Positions 25,436-34,970 of a stretch of 64,000 bases of DNA are shown piece after piece. The stretch covers positions 89,275 to 153,274 of the forward strand of contig CAWEOT010000018.1 in NCBI GenBank assembly GCA_963810775.1, read 5' to 3'. The translations under genes were made by a program, and so were the position numbers. This stretch comes from DATBVX01 sp963810775. GTDB lineage: Bacteria; Pseudomonadota; Gammaproteobacteria; Steroidobacterales; Steroidobacteraceae. Under the pieces are notes generated by a model. That model saw only the letters and a list, made by a program, of their open reading frames with translations. It did not search any database and was not told where the DNA came from. The stretch's first letter is position 1. Each line of letters starts with the position of its first letter.

Positions 25436-26356
25436 ATGAAACTTCATCCACACGGCCGCTTCGACAATCAGGCGCAGGACTACCGCCACATCCAGGCGCG
25501 TCCGTTGGCCGCGGCGATGGGCGCGGAGATCCGTGGCGTCGACGTGGCGAGGGTCAGCAACGAGCAGTTTGACGAGATCCAGCACGCGTTGTTTCGGCAC
25601 AAGATGATCTTTTTCCGCGACCAGGACATCGCGCACGCGGATCATGCCGCCTTCAGTCTGCGCTTCGGGCCGTTCGCCGAGGACGCGTACACCGAGGGCG
25701 TGCCCGAGCACCGCCACGTGCAGCCAATCATCAAGGAGGCAGATGACAGGTCCGCCCATGTGTTCGGCGAGAGCTGGCACACGGATTCGCCCTTCCTGCG
25801 TGAGCCGCCATCGATCAGCACGCTCTACGCAGTCGTGATTCCTCCATTCGGTGGCGACACGATCTGGGCGAACTCGGCGCTCGCCTACAGCATGCTCAGC
25901 GATGGCATGCGCAACCTCATTGCTGGCCTCAAGGTGCACATGTCGATGCGCGATGTGCTCAGGTCCGCGCAGGACCACGCGGAACCGCGTGACAGCCCCA
26001 TCGGCCGGCTGGCCGCGACGCGAGGCGAGCCGCTCTCGGACGAGCTGGCTGCCAAAGTGAGAGGTGCTGTTCATCCGTTGGTGCGCACGCATCCCGTGAC
26101 GGGCGAAAAGGCTTTGTACTGCGACAGCTCATACGCGATCGGGATCGAGGGCTTGCGACCGGAGGAGTCCGCGCCGATCCTGCGCTTCCTCGCTGAGCAC
26201 ATCACACAACCAGCCTTCACCTGCCGGCTGCGCTGGGAGCCGAAGACGCTCACGCTGTGGGACAATCGCCTGTGCGTTCACCAGGCGTTCAACGACTACG
26301 ACGGCTATCGCCGCGAGATGTACCGCACGACGATCGCGGGCGAGATCCCTCGTTAG
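25436..26356 (+). CDS. TauD/TfdA-family 2-oxoglutarate dioxygenase
   Basis: A cytoplasmic non-haem iron enzyme of 306 residues. The 2-His-1-Asp facial triad is visible: SWHTDSPF supplies His and Asp, CVHQAFNDY the distal His, and the following YRREMYR the arginine that holds 2-oxoglutarate. The start region (RPLAAAMGAEIRGVDV) is the canonical opening of the TauD family. Members hydroxylate taurine, alkylsulfates, phenoxyacetates and other acids; which one applies here is unknown, and no transporter or sulfonate gene is adjacent. ATG 25436 fits the family start better than the longer frame. Confidence 0.92.
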   Translation: MKLHPHGRFDNQAQDYRHIQARPLAAAMGAEIRGVDVARVSNEQFDEIQHALFRHKMIFFRDQDIAHADHAAFSLRFGPFAEDAYTEGVPEHRHVQPIIKEADDRSAHVFGESWHTDSPFLREPPSISTLYAVVIPPFGGDTIWANSALAYSMLSDGMRNLIAGLKVHMSMRDVLRSAQDHAEPRDSPIGRLAATRGEPLSDELAAKVRGAVHPLVRTHPVTGEKALYCDSSYAIGIEGLRPEESAPILRFLAEHITQPAFTCRLRWEPKTLTLWDNRLCVHQAFNDYDGYRREMYRTTIAGEIPR

Positions 26357-26372
26357 CGCCTGGGAGATTTTC

Positions 26373-27575
26373 TTGAACGAAGAGCTCATGGCCAATACTT
26401 GGGCTGACTTTCGTCTTCATTGGCGCAAGCCACTCGCCTTTCACCTGCTCATGCAGCTGCTCGGCTTCGCGATCTTTGCGCCGCTCGTGACCTGGATCGG
26501 CCGCCGCATCGTGCTCACTTCACTCGTCGCGAGCTGCCTCGTGTTCCCGTTCGCCCACGCGCAAGCGCCATCGCAGTCGCCGGTCGCCGCGCCGCCTCAG
26601 TCCATGGCCGGCCAATACGAACGCATTACGGTGCACGGTGCTTCCCTCGTGGGCAATCTCGAGGGCGATACACCGGACCGGATGGTATCCGTGTACCTCC
26701 CGCCGAGTTACGCAAAGCATCCGAAAGCCCGCTACCCCGTGCTCTATCTCCTGCATGGGTTCACGGATTCCGACAGCCAGTGGTACGGATTGCGCGGCCC
26801 GCATTTCATCAACGTTCAGCGCGCTGTGGATCGCGCCACTGCCGCCGGCGCGATGGAAATGATCGTCGTCACCCCCGACGCCTTCACGAAATACCAAGGC
26901 AGCATGTATTCGAGCTCGGCGACCATCGGCAACTGGGAGGCGTTCATCACCGAGGACCTGGTGGCGTACATTGACACGCATTACCGCACGCTCGCGCAGC
27001 GAGCGAGCCGGGGACTCGCGGGCCACTCGATGGGTGGCTACGGCACGATTCGACTCGGTATGAAATATCCGCAGGTGTTCTCGAGCCTCTACGCGATGAG
27101 TCCTTGCTGCCTCGAGGCGAGTCTCGAACCGAACCGGGAGCTGGTAGCGCGGGCGGCAAAGGTGAACACCGATGAGGAGATCGCCGCCGCGGACTTCTTC
27201 ACGAAAGCGACGCTCGCTCTGGGAGCGGCCTGGTCACCGAACCCACGCAATCCGCCGCACTTCTTCGACCTGCCGATCGTCGACGGCAAGCCGGTGCCCG
27301 AGACGATCGCAAAGTGGGCTGCGAATGCTCCGCTGGCAATGGTGTATCAATACATTCCGAACCTGAAGCGGTTCGATGCGATTGCGATTGATGTCGGTGA
27401 CAATGATCAGCCGATCGCGGACACGGTGCGCGCCATGGACGGCATCCTGAACGTCTACGGGGTCGCGCACGTGGCCGAAATCTACCAGGGCGATCACGTC
27501 AATCGCATCGAGGAACGCCTCGAGAAGAAAGTGTTACCGTTCTTCAGCGAACACCTGGTCGGCAAAGACCCATGA
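26373..27575 (+). CDS. Exported esterase (esterase D/feruloyl-esterase type) with chimeric N-terminus
   Basis: The catalytic part (about residues 75-400) is an alpha/beta hydrolase: RYPVLYLLHGFTDSDSQWY (oxyanion region), the nucleophile elbow GHSMGGYG, an Asp in the DVGDND region and the late His in GDHVNRIEE. It probably cleaves carboxylic or carbohydrate esters. A secretion signal SLVASCLVFPFAHAQ lies inside, at residues 50-64. The 47 residues before it (WADFRLHWRKPLAFHLLMQL, then GFAIFAPLVTWIGRRIVL) look like the first membrane helix of glycerophosphodiester phosphodiesterases that carry a membrane domain. The gene may therefore be a fusion, or translation may truly start at GTG near 26511. 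Confidence 0.82.
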   Translation: MNEELMANTWADFRLHWRKPLAFHLLMQLLGFAIFAPLVTWIGRRIVLTSLVASCLVFPFAHAQAPSQSPVAAPPQSMAGQYERITVHGASLVGNLEGDTPDRMVSVYLPPSYAKHPKARYPVLYLLHGFTDSDSQWYGLRGPHFINVQRAVDRATAAGAMEMIVVTPDAFTKYQGSMYSSSATIGNWEAFITEDLVAYIDTHYRTLAQRASRGLAGHSMGGYGTIRLGMKYPQVFSSLYAMSPCCLEASLEPNRELVARAAKVNTDEEIAAADFFTKATLALGAAWSPNPRNPPHFFDLPIVDGKPVPETIAKWAANAPLAMVYQYIPNLKRFDAIAIDVGDNDQPIADTVRAMDGILNVYGVAHVAEIYQGDHVNRIEERLEKKVLPFFSEHLVGKDP

Positions 27576-27671
27576 AAATCCGCTCGTCGTCGGAAGGCTT
27601 ACCGTATGGTGGAAACGTGAACGATGGCTGGGTTCTTAGGTCAACCCTGAGGCATCGAAGCTGACACTGCA

Positions 27672-27896
27672 ATGAACCCGACCTCGTCAACGAATACGAC
27701 CTGTCGACTGACTTGCCCGCACTGCGGGCACGCATCGGTCGAAACGATGCCAACCGATGCCTGCATCTACTTTCATGTTTGTGCGGGTTGCGGTGCGACG
27801 CTGCGTCCGAAGCCCGGCGACTGTTGCGTCTTTTGCTCCTATGGCTCCGTGCGATGTCCGCCAGTTCAGGATGTTCACGTGGATACGAAAAGATAG
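27672..27896 (+). CDS. GDCCVxC-type small cysteine-rich protein
   Basis: A 74-residue protein with two cysteine pairs of a zinc ribbon (LTCPHCGHASVETMP, then HVCAGCGATLRPKPGD) and the diagnostic GDCCVFCSYG. In some members of this family a selenocysteine replaces a cysteine of this motif; here all are cysteine codons. Such genes are often found beside mercury or other metal-resistance genes, and here it converges on the copper ATPase with a gap of seven bases. It probably binds or traffics a soft metal or a thiol group; activity is not established. Confidence 0.8.
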   Translation: MNPTSSTNTTCRLTCPHCGHASVETMPTDACIYFHVCAGCGATLRPKPGDCCVFCSYGSVRCPPVQDVHVDTKR

Positions 27897-27903
27897 GCGA
27901 GCA

Positions 27904-30036
27904 TCAGCCGCTCGCGCTTCGCAGCCGAAGCGCATTGCCGATGACAGAGACCGAAGAGAAGCTCATGGCGAGCGCCGCAATCAACGGACTCAGAAGCCAC
28001 CCGGTCAGCGGATAAAGCACGCCAGCAGCCAACGGAATCCCGAGCGCGTTGTAGCCGAAGGCGAAGAACAGGTTCTGCCGGATGTTGCGCACGGTCGCGC
28101 GGCTGAGCTGTCGCGCCCGGACGATGCCGCGCAGATCGCCCTTGACGAGCGTGACATGAGCGCTCTCCATCGCGATGTCAGTGCCGGTGCCCATGGCAAT
28201 GCCCACATCGGCGCGAGCCAGTGCAGGGGCATCATTGATGCCATCACCCGCCATTGCGACTCGCCTGCCCTGAGATTGAAAACGTGCGATCGCGTCCGCC
28301 TTGGCGGCGGGCCTTACTTCCGCAATGACCTCATCGATCGGCAAGCGTTCAGCGACGGCCTTGGCTGTGGTGCGGCTATCGCCGGTGAGCATGATGATGC
28401 GCAGTCCATCCGCCTTTAACGCTGCGAGAGCCGGCGGCGTGGTTTCCTTGATCGGATCGCCCACGGCGATGAGTCCTGCGAGACGCCCATCCACCGCCAA
28501 GAACATCACCGTTTGGCCCTGCCGGCGCAACGTTTCGACGGCGTCGTGAACCTCGGCCAACGAAACTCCAGCGGTCGTCATGAGTGCAGCATTTCCCAGC
28601 GCAAGTGCCCGGCCCGCGATCGTGCCCCTCACGCCCTGGCCCGTCACCGAAACGAAATCCGCAATCTCCGCTGGTGCGAATCCGCGCGACGCTGCGCCGT
28701 CGACGACAGCGCGCGCCAACGGATGCTCGCTGGCGCGCTCGAGCCCGGCCGCCAATGCAAACACTTCCCGTTCCGTGAAACCGTTGAGGGCCACCGCGCT
28801 TTCAAGGGCGGGACGACCCAGCGTGAGCGTTCCGGTCTTGTCGATGACCAGCGTGTCGACGCAGCGCAGAGTTTCGATGGCCTCTGCATTACGAAACAAG
28901 ACGCCGAGCTGCGCGCCTCGTCCGGTGGCGACCATGATGGATATCGGGGTTGCAAGCCCAAGAGCGCACGGACACGCGATGATCAGAACCGATACGGCGC
29001 TGACCAACGCATATGCCAGGCGCGGCTCGGGACCCCACAGCCACCACCCGGCAAACGTCGCGACTGCGATCCCGATCACCAGCGGCACGAACCATCCTGC
29101 GACGCGATCAGCGAGGCGCTGCAATGGCGCGCGCGAGCGTTGAGCCTGAGCGACGAGCGTAACGATCTGCGAGAGAAGACTCGCCGCGCCGACGCGTTCG
29201 GCCTCAATTATCAGAGCACCCGTCTGGTTGACGGTAGCGCCGTAGACGCGGTCACCGATGCTCTTGTCAACGGGCAGGGGTTCACCCGTCAGCATCGACT
29301 CATCGACGCTCGATCGACCCTCGATCACACGACCGTCCGCCGGCACTTTTTCCCCCGGCCGCACGCGCACACGATCGCCGGGCAGCAGAGAGTCCAGCGG
29401 CACTTCTTCCTCGGTACCGTCGGCCAGGATGCGTCGTGCGATCTTCGGCGCCAGTTCCAGGAGTTGACGAATGGCCGCACTGGTACGTCCGCGTGCGCCG
29501 AGTTCGAGCCATTCGCCGAGCAGCACCAGCACCACGATCACCGCGGCGACCTCGAAATACACACCGACCATGCCGTGCGCGTCCCGCAGCTCTGGTGGGA
29601 ACGTCTCCGGAGCGAGGGTCGCGAAGACGCTGTAGACGAACGCGACGAGCACGCCCAGGCCGATCAGCGTGTACATGTTCGGCGTCCGATTCATGACGCC
29701 AGACCAGCCGCGTCGGTAGTAGTCGAAAGCCGCCCACAGCACGATCGGTGCCGTCAAGGCGAATTCGGCAATACGCAGGGAGTATGCGACCCTGTGCGTC
29801 AGTGTCAGGTTGATGAGGTGAGGCACCATCGCAACGAGGACGACCGGCACAGCAAGAACAATTGAGACCCAGAAACGGCGCCGCACATTCCGAATGGCAC
29901 CATCGTCATCGGTCTTCGCCGGCAACAGCGGTTCAAGCGCCATCCCACAGATGGGGCAAAACCCGGGGCCCACCCGGCGCACCTGGGGATGCATCGGACA
30001 CGTGTAGACCGTGCCCTCTGGCATCGCGGGCTGCAC
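27904..30036 (-). CDS. Copper-transporting P1B-type ATPase
   Basis: An inner-membrane heavy-metal pump of 710 residues. Instead of CxxC HMA domains the N-terminus carries one heavy-metal-binding domain of the YHS-like kind (YTCPMHPQ, then GFCPICGMALEP). The core has eight membrane helices, the actuator loop MLTGEPLPVDK, the metal motif ACPCALGLATP, the phosphorylation site DKTGTLTLG, the P1B mark SEHPLA and the hinge GDGINDAPAL. CPC with this N-terminus fits Cu(I)/Ag(I) export into the periplasm, where CopA oxidises it. GTG 30036 is the likely start. It is the last gene of the cop operon. Confidence 0.94.
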   Translation of the reverse strand: MQPAMPEGTVYTCPMHPQVRRVGPGFCPICGMALEPLLPAKTDDDGAIRNVRRRFWVSIVLAVPVVLVAMVPHLINLTLTHRVAYSLRIAEFALTAPIVLWAAFDYYRRGWSGVMNRTPNMYTLIGLGVLVAFVYSVFATLAPETFPPELRDAHGMVGVYFEVAAVIVVLVLLGEWLELGARGRTSAAIRQLLELAPKIARRILADGTEEEVPLDSLLPGDRVRVRPGEKVPADGRVIEGRSSVDESMLTGEPLPVDKSIGDRVYGATVNQTGALIIEAERVGAASLLSQIVTLVAQAQRSRAPLQRLADRVAGWFVPLVIGIAVATFAGWWLWGPEPRLAYALVSAVSVLIIACPCALGLATPISIMVATGRGAQLGVLFRNAEAIETLRCVDTLVIDKTGTLTLGRPALESAVALNGFTEREVFALAAGLERASEHPLARAVVDGAASRGFAPAEIADFVSVTGQGVRGTIAGRALALGNAALMTTAGVSLAEVHDAVETLRRQGQTVMFLAVDGRLAGLIAVGDPIKETTPPALAALKADGLRIIMLTGDSRTTAKAVAERLPIDEVIAEVRPAAKADAIARFQSQGRRVAMAGDGINDAPALARADVGIAMGTGTDIAMESAHVTLVKGDLRGIVRARQLSRATVRNIRQNLFFAFGYNALGIPLAAGVLYPLTGWLLSPLIAALAMSFSSVSVIGNALRLRSASG

Positions 30037-30070
30037 CGGGGCCGCCTGGTCGTGCGGGTGAATAGGTCAG

Positions 30071-31109
30071 TCACTCCTCAGCGCGCCGAGCGGGGTGCGA
30101 GGACCAATGCACGTGCACGACTCTCCAACCTGCGGTGCCTTTCTTCAGCACCAGCGTTTCCGTACTCAGCACGTCTATGGTTTTGTCCGTCGATGCACCG
30201 GTCATGCGCGACTCACTCGCCACCCATGCAAGATCGCCAACAGTGTCGCCGGTCTGGCGTTGCAGCTTGTAGGTCACCGTTTTCAGGAAATCGATGTCAG
30301 CTTTCAGGTGGTGCGCAGCGTATTCCGCTCGTGAGCGCTCGGCTGCACCGCTCTCGAATATCAGAACCTTCGGATCGAGCAGTGCTTTCACTTGGGCCTC
30401 GTCGCCGGAGTTCAGAGCCTCCTGGAAGGCTGCCGCTGTAGCGACGGCCGAGTCCGCCGCGTGCGCGTGTTGCGTGCCATCGGAGTGGGTGTGCGTGGTG
30501 CCCTGGAGTTGAGATTCATCGGCACCATGATCGCCCGCCCCGCCCTGATGTTCATGCTCGTCCTCGTGCGTGTGACGTTCGCTCTCGCCGCCACCGTGTG
30601 AGTGTCCCTCGCTCGTCGCGACTACTTCCTCATACGATTCGGAATTCAGTCCGGGCAATTCACGCACGAAGGCGACCAGTCCCCAGATGTATTCGTCCTG
30701 CATGCTCTTGCCCCATGCAGGCATGCCGGTAGCCTTGATGCCGTGCTTGATGACCCAGAACGCCTCGGCCGGATTGTCAATCGCTTCCTTGGTGAAGTTC
30801 GGCGGCGACGGGTAGAGGCCTTTGCTGATCTCGGTGTCCTTCATCCCCGGCGCGAGATGACAACCCGCGCACATCGCGTCGTAGTTGCCCGCACCGGAAC
30901 GGATGAGGTCGGCACTCGTCAGATCCGGTACCGATACGCCGGCGCTGTGGGACTCGATCGAGCGTTCGCGCAGCGTCTCCAGCAGCGCGTAGCACCGGGC
31001 GGGTGTGCGGGTCGTCAGCTCCGATGTTGTACGTGCCCGACCAGACGAAGCCGGCCGCCAGCACTCCCAAGACCAGCAGCGCCCCTGCAATCGTCAGGAC
31101 CACTTTCAT
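30071..31109 (-). pseudogene. Cytochrome c with His-rich linker and SnoaL-like domain, one frameshift
   Basis: ATG 31109 follows GAGGAG at good spacing and opens a signal anchor (VLTIAGALLVLGVLAAGFVW). One extra base near 31003 breaks the frame after DDPHTRPV; removing it gives a continuous 345-residue protein. Next come a mono-haem cytochrome c domain (MCAGCH, with a Met ligand in GMPAWG), then about 50 residues rich in His, Glu and Asp, and finally an NTF2/SnoaL-like domain (FQEALNSGDEAQVKALL). It sits between copB and the ATPase in a copper operon, so periplasmic electron transfer plus copper binding is a reasonable guess. Confidence 0.75.
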
Positions 31110-31119
31110 GATGTTCTCC

Positions 31120-31929
31120 TCAGAACCAGATGCGAAGGCCGGCGACCCATCGGGTCTCCTCGGCGTCCTCGCCATTCATCGTGGCGAAATCCGCGGTGTC
31201 TCCCCACTTGCGATTCCACGTCACACCGATGTACGGCGCGAACTCACGGCGTAATTCATATCGCAGCCGCAGCCCGACCTCGCTGGTGCTCAGCCCCGAG
31301 CCGACACCGCGCTGCGGATCGTCTTTGCCGTACAGATTGAGCTCGACCAGAGGCTGCAGGATCAGACGATTCGTCAACAACAGCTCATACTCGGCTTCAA
31401 GCCGCGCGGCCGTCTGGCCTGATTCGCCGAGGTACGCGGTCGCCTCCAGCTGGAACTTGTAGGGTGCGAGGCCTCGCACGCCAAACGCTCCCCACGTTTG
31501 TGAAGGACCGGGGCGCGGATCATGGCGCACGCCAGCAACCAGATCCCACCACCGCGCGAAGGCATGGCCCCAGAGCGCTTCAATCTCAGCGTTCGGGGTG
31601 CGGCCATCTTCGTATTCACCCTGCGTGCGCAACCACAGTCTGTCGAGGTCGCCGCCAATCCACGCAGTTGCGTCCCAATCGAGAGCGCTGCCCTCCTCGG
31701 CGTTCTGCCACTCGAGCTGATCGAAGAGCACGTAGTAGTTGATCGACTGATCGTGTGCGGCGTGACCCGGCAGATCCGGGAGGGCCGCCGCGCGATCCGC
31801 GTCGGTGATCGGCGGAAGATCCGGCGTCTGGGCAATCGCGTCGAGATTCGCCACCAACAAAACCATCGCACCAATCGTGTGAGCAGCGAGAGGGCGCTGT
31901 GGCCGCGTCATCATGACCGACGCGTTCAT
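31120..31929 (-). CDS. copB: Copper resistance protein B (outer membrane)
   Basis: A 269-residue outer-membrane protein of the CopB/PcoB family. After a signal peptide and a short acidic linker come NYYVLFDQLEWQ and amphipathic strands ending in WVAGLRIWF, with the terminal aromatic residue recognised by the barrel assembly machinery. Typical patches are GGDLDRLWLRTQGE and LQPLVELNLYGKDD. CopB works with the oxidase CopA to sequester or export periplasmic copper. Its start overlaps the copA stop by four bases. Compared with Pseudomonas CopB it lacks the long Met-rich N-terminal repeat. Confidence 0.92.
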   Translation of the reverse strand: MNASVMMTRPQRPLAAHTIGAMVLLVANLDAIAQTPDLPPITDADRAAALPDLPGHAAHDQSINYYVLFDQLEWQNAEEGSALDWDATAWIGGDLDRLWLRTQGEYEDGRTPNAEIEALWGHAFARWWDLVAGVRHDPRPGPSQTWGAFGVRGLAPYKFQLEATAYLGESGQTAARLEAEYELLLTNRLILQPLVELNLYGKDDPQRGVGSGLSTSEVGLRLRYELRREFAPYIGVTWNRKWGDTADFATMNGEDAEETRWVAGLRIWF

Positions 31930-33716
31930 TCAGTCACCCTGACTTCCCGCATCATGCCGGCTTCCATGTGGTAGAGCAGATGGCAGTGGTACGCCCAGCG
32001 ACCGAGGGCATCGGCAGTGACGCGGTACGTGCGCCGCGTGCCGGGCGGAATGTCGACAGTGTGCTTGCGCAAATGAAATGCACCGCGCGCGTCTTCGAGA
32101 TCACTCCACATGCCATGCAGATGGATCGGATGAGTCATCATCGTGTCGTTGACCAGCACGATGCGCAGGCGCTCGCCATAGGTGAGCCTGACCGGCTCGG
32201 CATCGGAAAACTTGATGCCGTCGAATGACCAGGCGAAGCGCATCATGTGGCCGGTGAGATGCAGCTCGAGCGTGCGACCGGGATCACGTCCGTCGGGGTC
32301 GGCGAACAGGTTCTTGAGATCGGCGTAGGTCAACACGCGCCGTCCGTTGTTGCGCAGCCCGATACCCGGATCATCGAGGCGCGCGGTTGGCGACGTGGTC
32401 TGCATGTCCACCAGTGGATTGCCCGTTTTCGCTCTCGGGATGCGCCTGCATGCCACCCTGCTCATCCGCGGGCATCGTGTGGCCACTGTGCTCGTCCGAA
32501 GTCGACGGCATGTCGTGGCTCGCTGTGGACATCGCATCCATGTCGTGCCCACTGTGGTCCATCTTGCCGTGGCCCATGTCCGCCATCGTCAGCACCACGC
32601 GCGGATCCAGCTGCGGTACTGGCGCACTCAAACCCTCGCGCAGCGCAAGCGTGCCGCGTGCATAGCCGGTGCGATCCATCGACTGCGCGAAAATCGTGAA
32701 GGCATCCTGACCCGCGGGCTCGACAATGACGTCCAGCGTCTCCGCCGCCGCGATGCGAAACTCGTCGACGCTTACGGGATGGACGTATTGCCCATCAGCG
32801 GCAACCACGGTCATCTTGAGACCGGGGATGCGCACGTCGAAATAAGTCATCGACGAGCCGTTGATGAAGCGCAGGCGAACGCGCTCCCCCTTGCCAAAGA
32901 GAGCCGTCCAGTTTCCGGCAGGGGCCGTCCCGTTGAGTAGATATGTGTAGGTGTAGCCGCTTACGTCCGCCAGATCGGTAGGGCTCATCCGCATTTCGCC
33001 CCACATGGCGCGGTCCGCAAGCGTCGCTTCCCATCCCTTTTGTTTGGCATCGCGCACGAAGTCGCCCACGGTGCGCTGTTGAAAATTGTAGTAGTCCGAC
33101 TGCTTCTTGAGCTTCGCGAACAGCCGCTCCGGATTCTCGTCGGTCCAGTCCGAGAGCATCACGACGTGATCGCGGTCGTAGTGAAACGGCTCCGCTCGCG
33201 CGGCTCGATGACCAGCGGGCCGTAAAGGCCGCGCTGCTCCTGGAATGCGGAGTGACTGTGATACCAGTAGGTGCCCGCCTGGCGAACTTTGAACCGGTAC
33301 TGGTAGCTCTCGCCCGGGGGAATGCCGTGAAAGCTCAAGCCGGGCACGCCGTCCATGTTCGCCGGCAGCAGAATGCCGTGCCAATGGATCGAGGCGTCCT
33401 CGCGCAAGCGATTGGCGACCCGCAGTGTCACCGTGTCGCCCTCGCGCCAGCGCAGGATCGGAGCGGGCAACACGCCATTGACTGTGAGCGCGAGGCGAGG
33501 CGCCCCGGTGAAATTCATGGGCGTTTCACCGATCGACAAGTCGAAGTCGGTGCCGGCAAGTGCCGCGGGTAGATTCGTGCTGGTCCCGGCCCGCGCGGAT
33601 GGGCGCCACAAACCGAGTCCCGCCGCAACGCCTCCAATCGCGAGACCCTGGACGAAAGTACGGCGTGGGAGTCGGGCGCCGCTCTCGGACTGAATAGTGT
33701 GAGTGTGAATCTTCAT
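31926..33716 (-). pseudogene. copA: Multicopper oxidase CopA, two compensating frameshifts
   Basis: The periplasmic Cu(I) oxidase of the copper operon. A Tat signal (PRRTFVQGLAIGGVAAGLGL) opens it. Copper ligands appear as IHWHGILL, WYHSHSAF, HPIHLHGMW and the type-1 site YHCHLLYHMEAGMM. A Met/His-rich insert (GHGKMDHSGHDMDAM) lies before the last domain. A missing base near 33199 and an extra base near 32425 interrupt the frame; they cancel, and the full length (597 codons) equals a normal CopA. Because every ligand is kept, sequencing error is likelier than decay. Confidence 0.85.
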
Positions 33717-33870
33717 AGGTCGGCGATCACCGGACGCGTGTAACTTGTCAACTAGGCTCGTATGAAGGCCAATGTCGAACATGACGGCCGCTGCACGAGT
33801 GCGCAGGCGTCGCGCTACGCGCAGGAATACGAGTCTTGGGACGCCGGTCGGTGCCGGCGTCAGGGTGGAA

Positions 33871-34266
33871 TCAGGCGATCGGAGGCCTGAAGAGCGGCAA
33901 TGGCGCGAGTGAGTGGAAGGCGACGCGCGGAATCATCAATACAGTAGATGCGCCTCCGAGCAATGCGAGGCTGGGACTGAACAGCGAGAGCGCCGGGCTG
34001 TGGTAGGCGCATGCACAAGTGCAACCCAAGCCGCCGCAGTGATGTGCGGGCGGAGATTTGTGATGAGCGCCAGTATCGCGACCTTGCGGCGCTTGCTGAA
34101 TGGCATCACCGTGCTCAGCGTTCGTGTGACAGCTCGGAGATCCGGCTTTTGCAACAGGCGCATGCGATCGGCTGGTCGCGCTGCCTTGCATGCCGTGCGC
34201 GCCGGTACCGTTCAGGATCAGCGCCACCAGAACCAGAAACTTCAGCGAGTGCGCCAGAATTTTCAT
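33871..34266 (-). CDS. copL: CopL-family metal-binding protein
   Basis: A 131-residue exported protein with a signal peptide (LKFLVLVALILNGTGAHG), a His/Cys-rich middle (SCHTNAEHGD, GAHHKSPPAHHC, CTCACAYH) and a hydrophobic C-terminal stretch. This layout and the place before copA-copB match CopL of Xanthomonas and relatives, which is needed for copper-dependent induction of copAB and may bind copper. It begins 11 bases after the aquaporin gene of the arsenic operon. Confidence 0.75.
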   Translation of the reverse strand: MKILAHSLKFLVLVALILNGTGAHGMQGSATSRSHAPVAKAGSPSCHTNAEHGDAIQQAPQGRDTGAHHKSPPAHHCGGLGCTCACAYHSPALSLFSPSLALLGGASTVLMIPRVAFHSLAPLPLFRPPIA

Positions 34267-34277
34267 TACGCTCGAAG

Positions 34278-34970
34278 CTACTGGATTTGATCGGTACCGG
34301 CAAGCGCGTCAGGAGTGGCGGATACAGGCATAAAAAGAAATCGACACGCATAAAATCCAGCTACCGCACCCAGTAGCTGCGCCGCGATGAAACCCGGAAC
34401 ATCCTCCGGCCGAATCCCGGAAAAGGTGTCCGAAAGCGAGCGTGCGATCGTGATTGCCGGATTCGCGAAGGACGTCGAGGCCGTGAACCAGTAGGCGGCA
34501 CCGATCCATGCGGCTACCAGCCAGGCTGGATTCTGACCGCGACGAACTCCGAGTACTACGAAGAGCAGTCCGAACGTCGCCACGAACTCCGCGAGCCACT
34601 GAGCGAGTCCAGTTCGCGCGTGGGTTGATGCCTGCAACTCGGGCAACGCAAACATGGCGTGCGCCAGGAGCGCACCTGCGCAGCATCCTGCGACCTGCGC
34701 AGCGATATAAGCACTTGCCTCGCGCACGCTGAGCACGCGCCGGATCGCCATGACGAGCGAGACAGCAGGATTGAGGTGCGCGCCGCTGATTGGCGCCAAC
34801 AAGGAGATGAGTACGCCCAGGACCGCGACCGTTGCCCCGGTATTCGCAAGCAGCGCCACAGCCATATTTCCGGCCGCGAGGCGCTCGGCCATGATTCCGG
34901 AGCCGATGACAGTAGCGGCGAGCAGGAGCGAGCCGAGCGCTTCGGCCAGCAGTCGGTGGGACAGGTTCAC
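34278..34970 (-). CDS. Aquaporin/MIP channel of the arsenic operon
   Basis: A 230-residue aquaglyceroporin-type channel with six membrane helices and both pore motifs, GAHLNPAVS and FANPAIT. GTG 34970 overlaps the arsC stop, so translation is coupled. In rhizobial ars operons a channel of this type (AqpS) replaces the ArsB pump and lets arsenite leave down its gradient after ArsC reduces arsenate. No ArsB or Acr3 gene is present here, which supports that role. The frame continues upstream through arsC, but that part is not coding. Confidence 0.88.
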   Translation of the reverse strand: MNLSHRLLAEALGSLLLAATVIGSGIMAERLAAGNMAVALLANTGATVAVLGVLISLLAPISGAHLNPAVSLVMAIRRVLSVREASAYIAAQVAGCCAGALLAHAMFALPELQASTHARTGLAQWLAEFVATFGLLFVVLGVRRGQNPAWLVAAWIGAAYWFTASTSFANPAITIARSLSDTFSGIRPEDVPGFIAAQLLGAVAGFYACRFLFMPVSATPDALAGTDQIQ

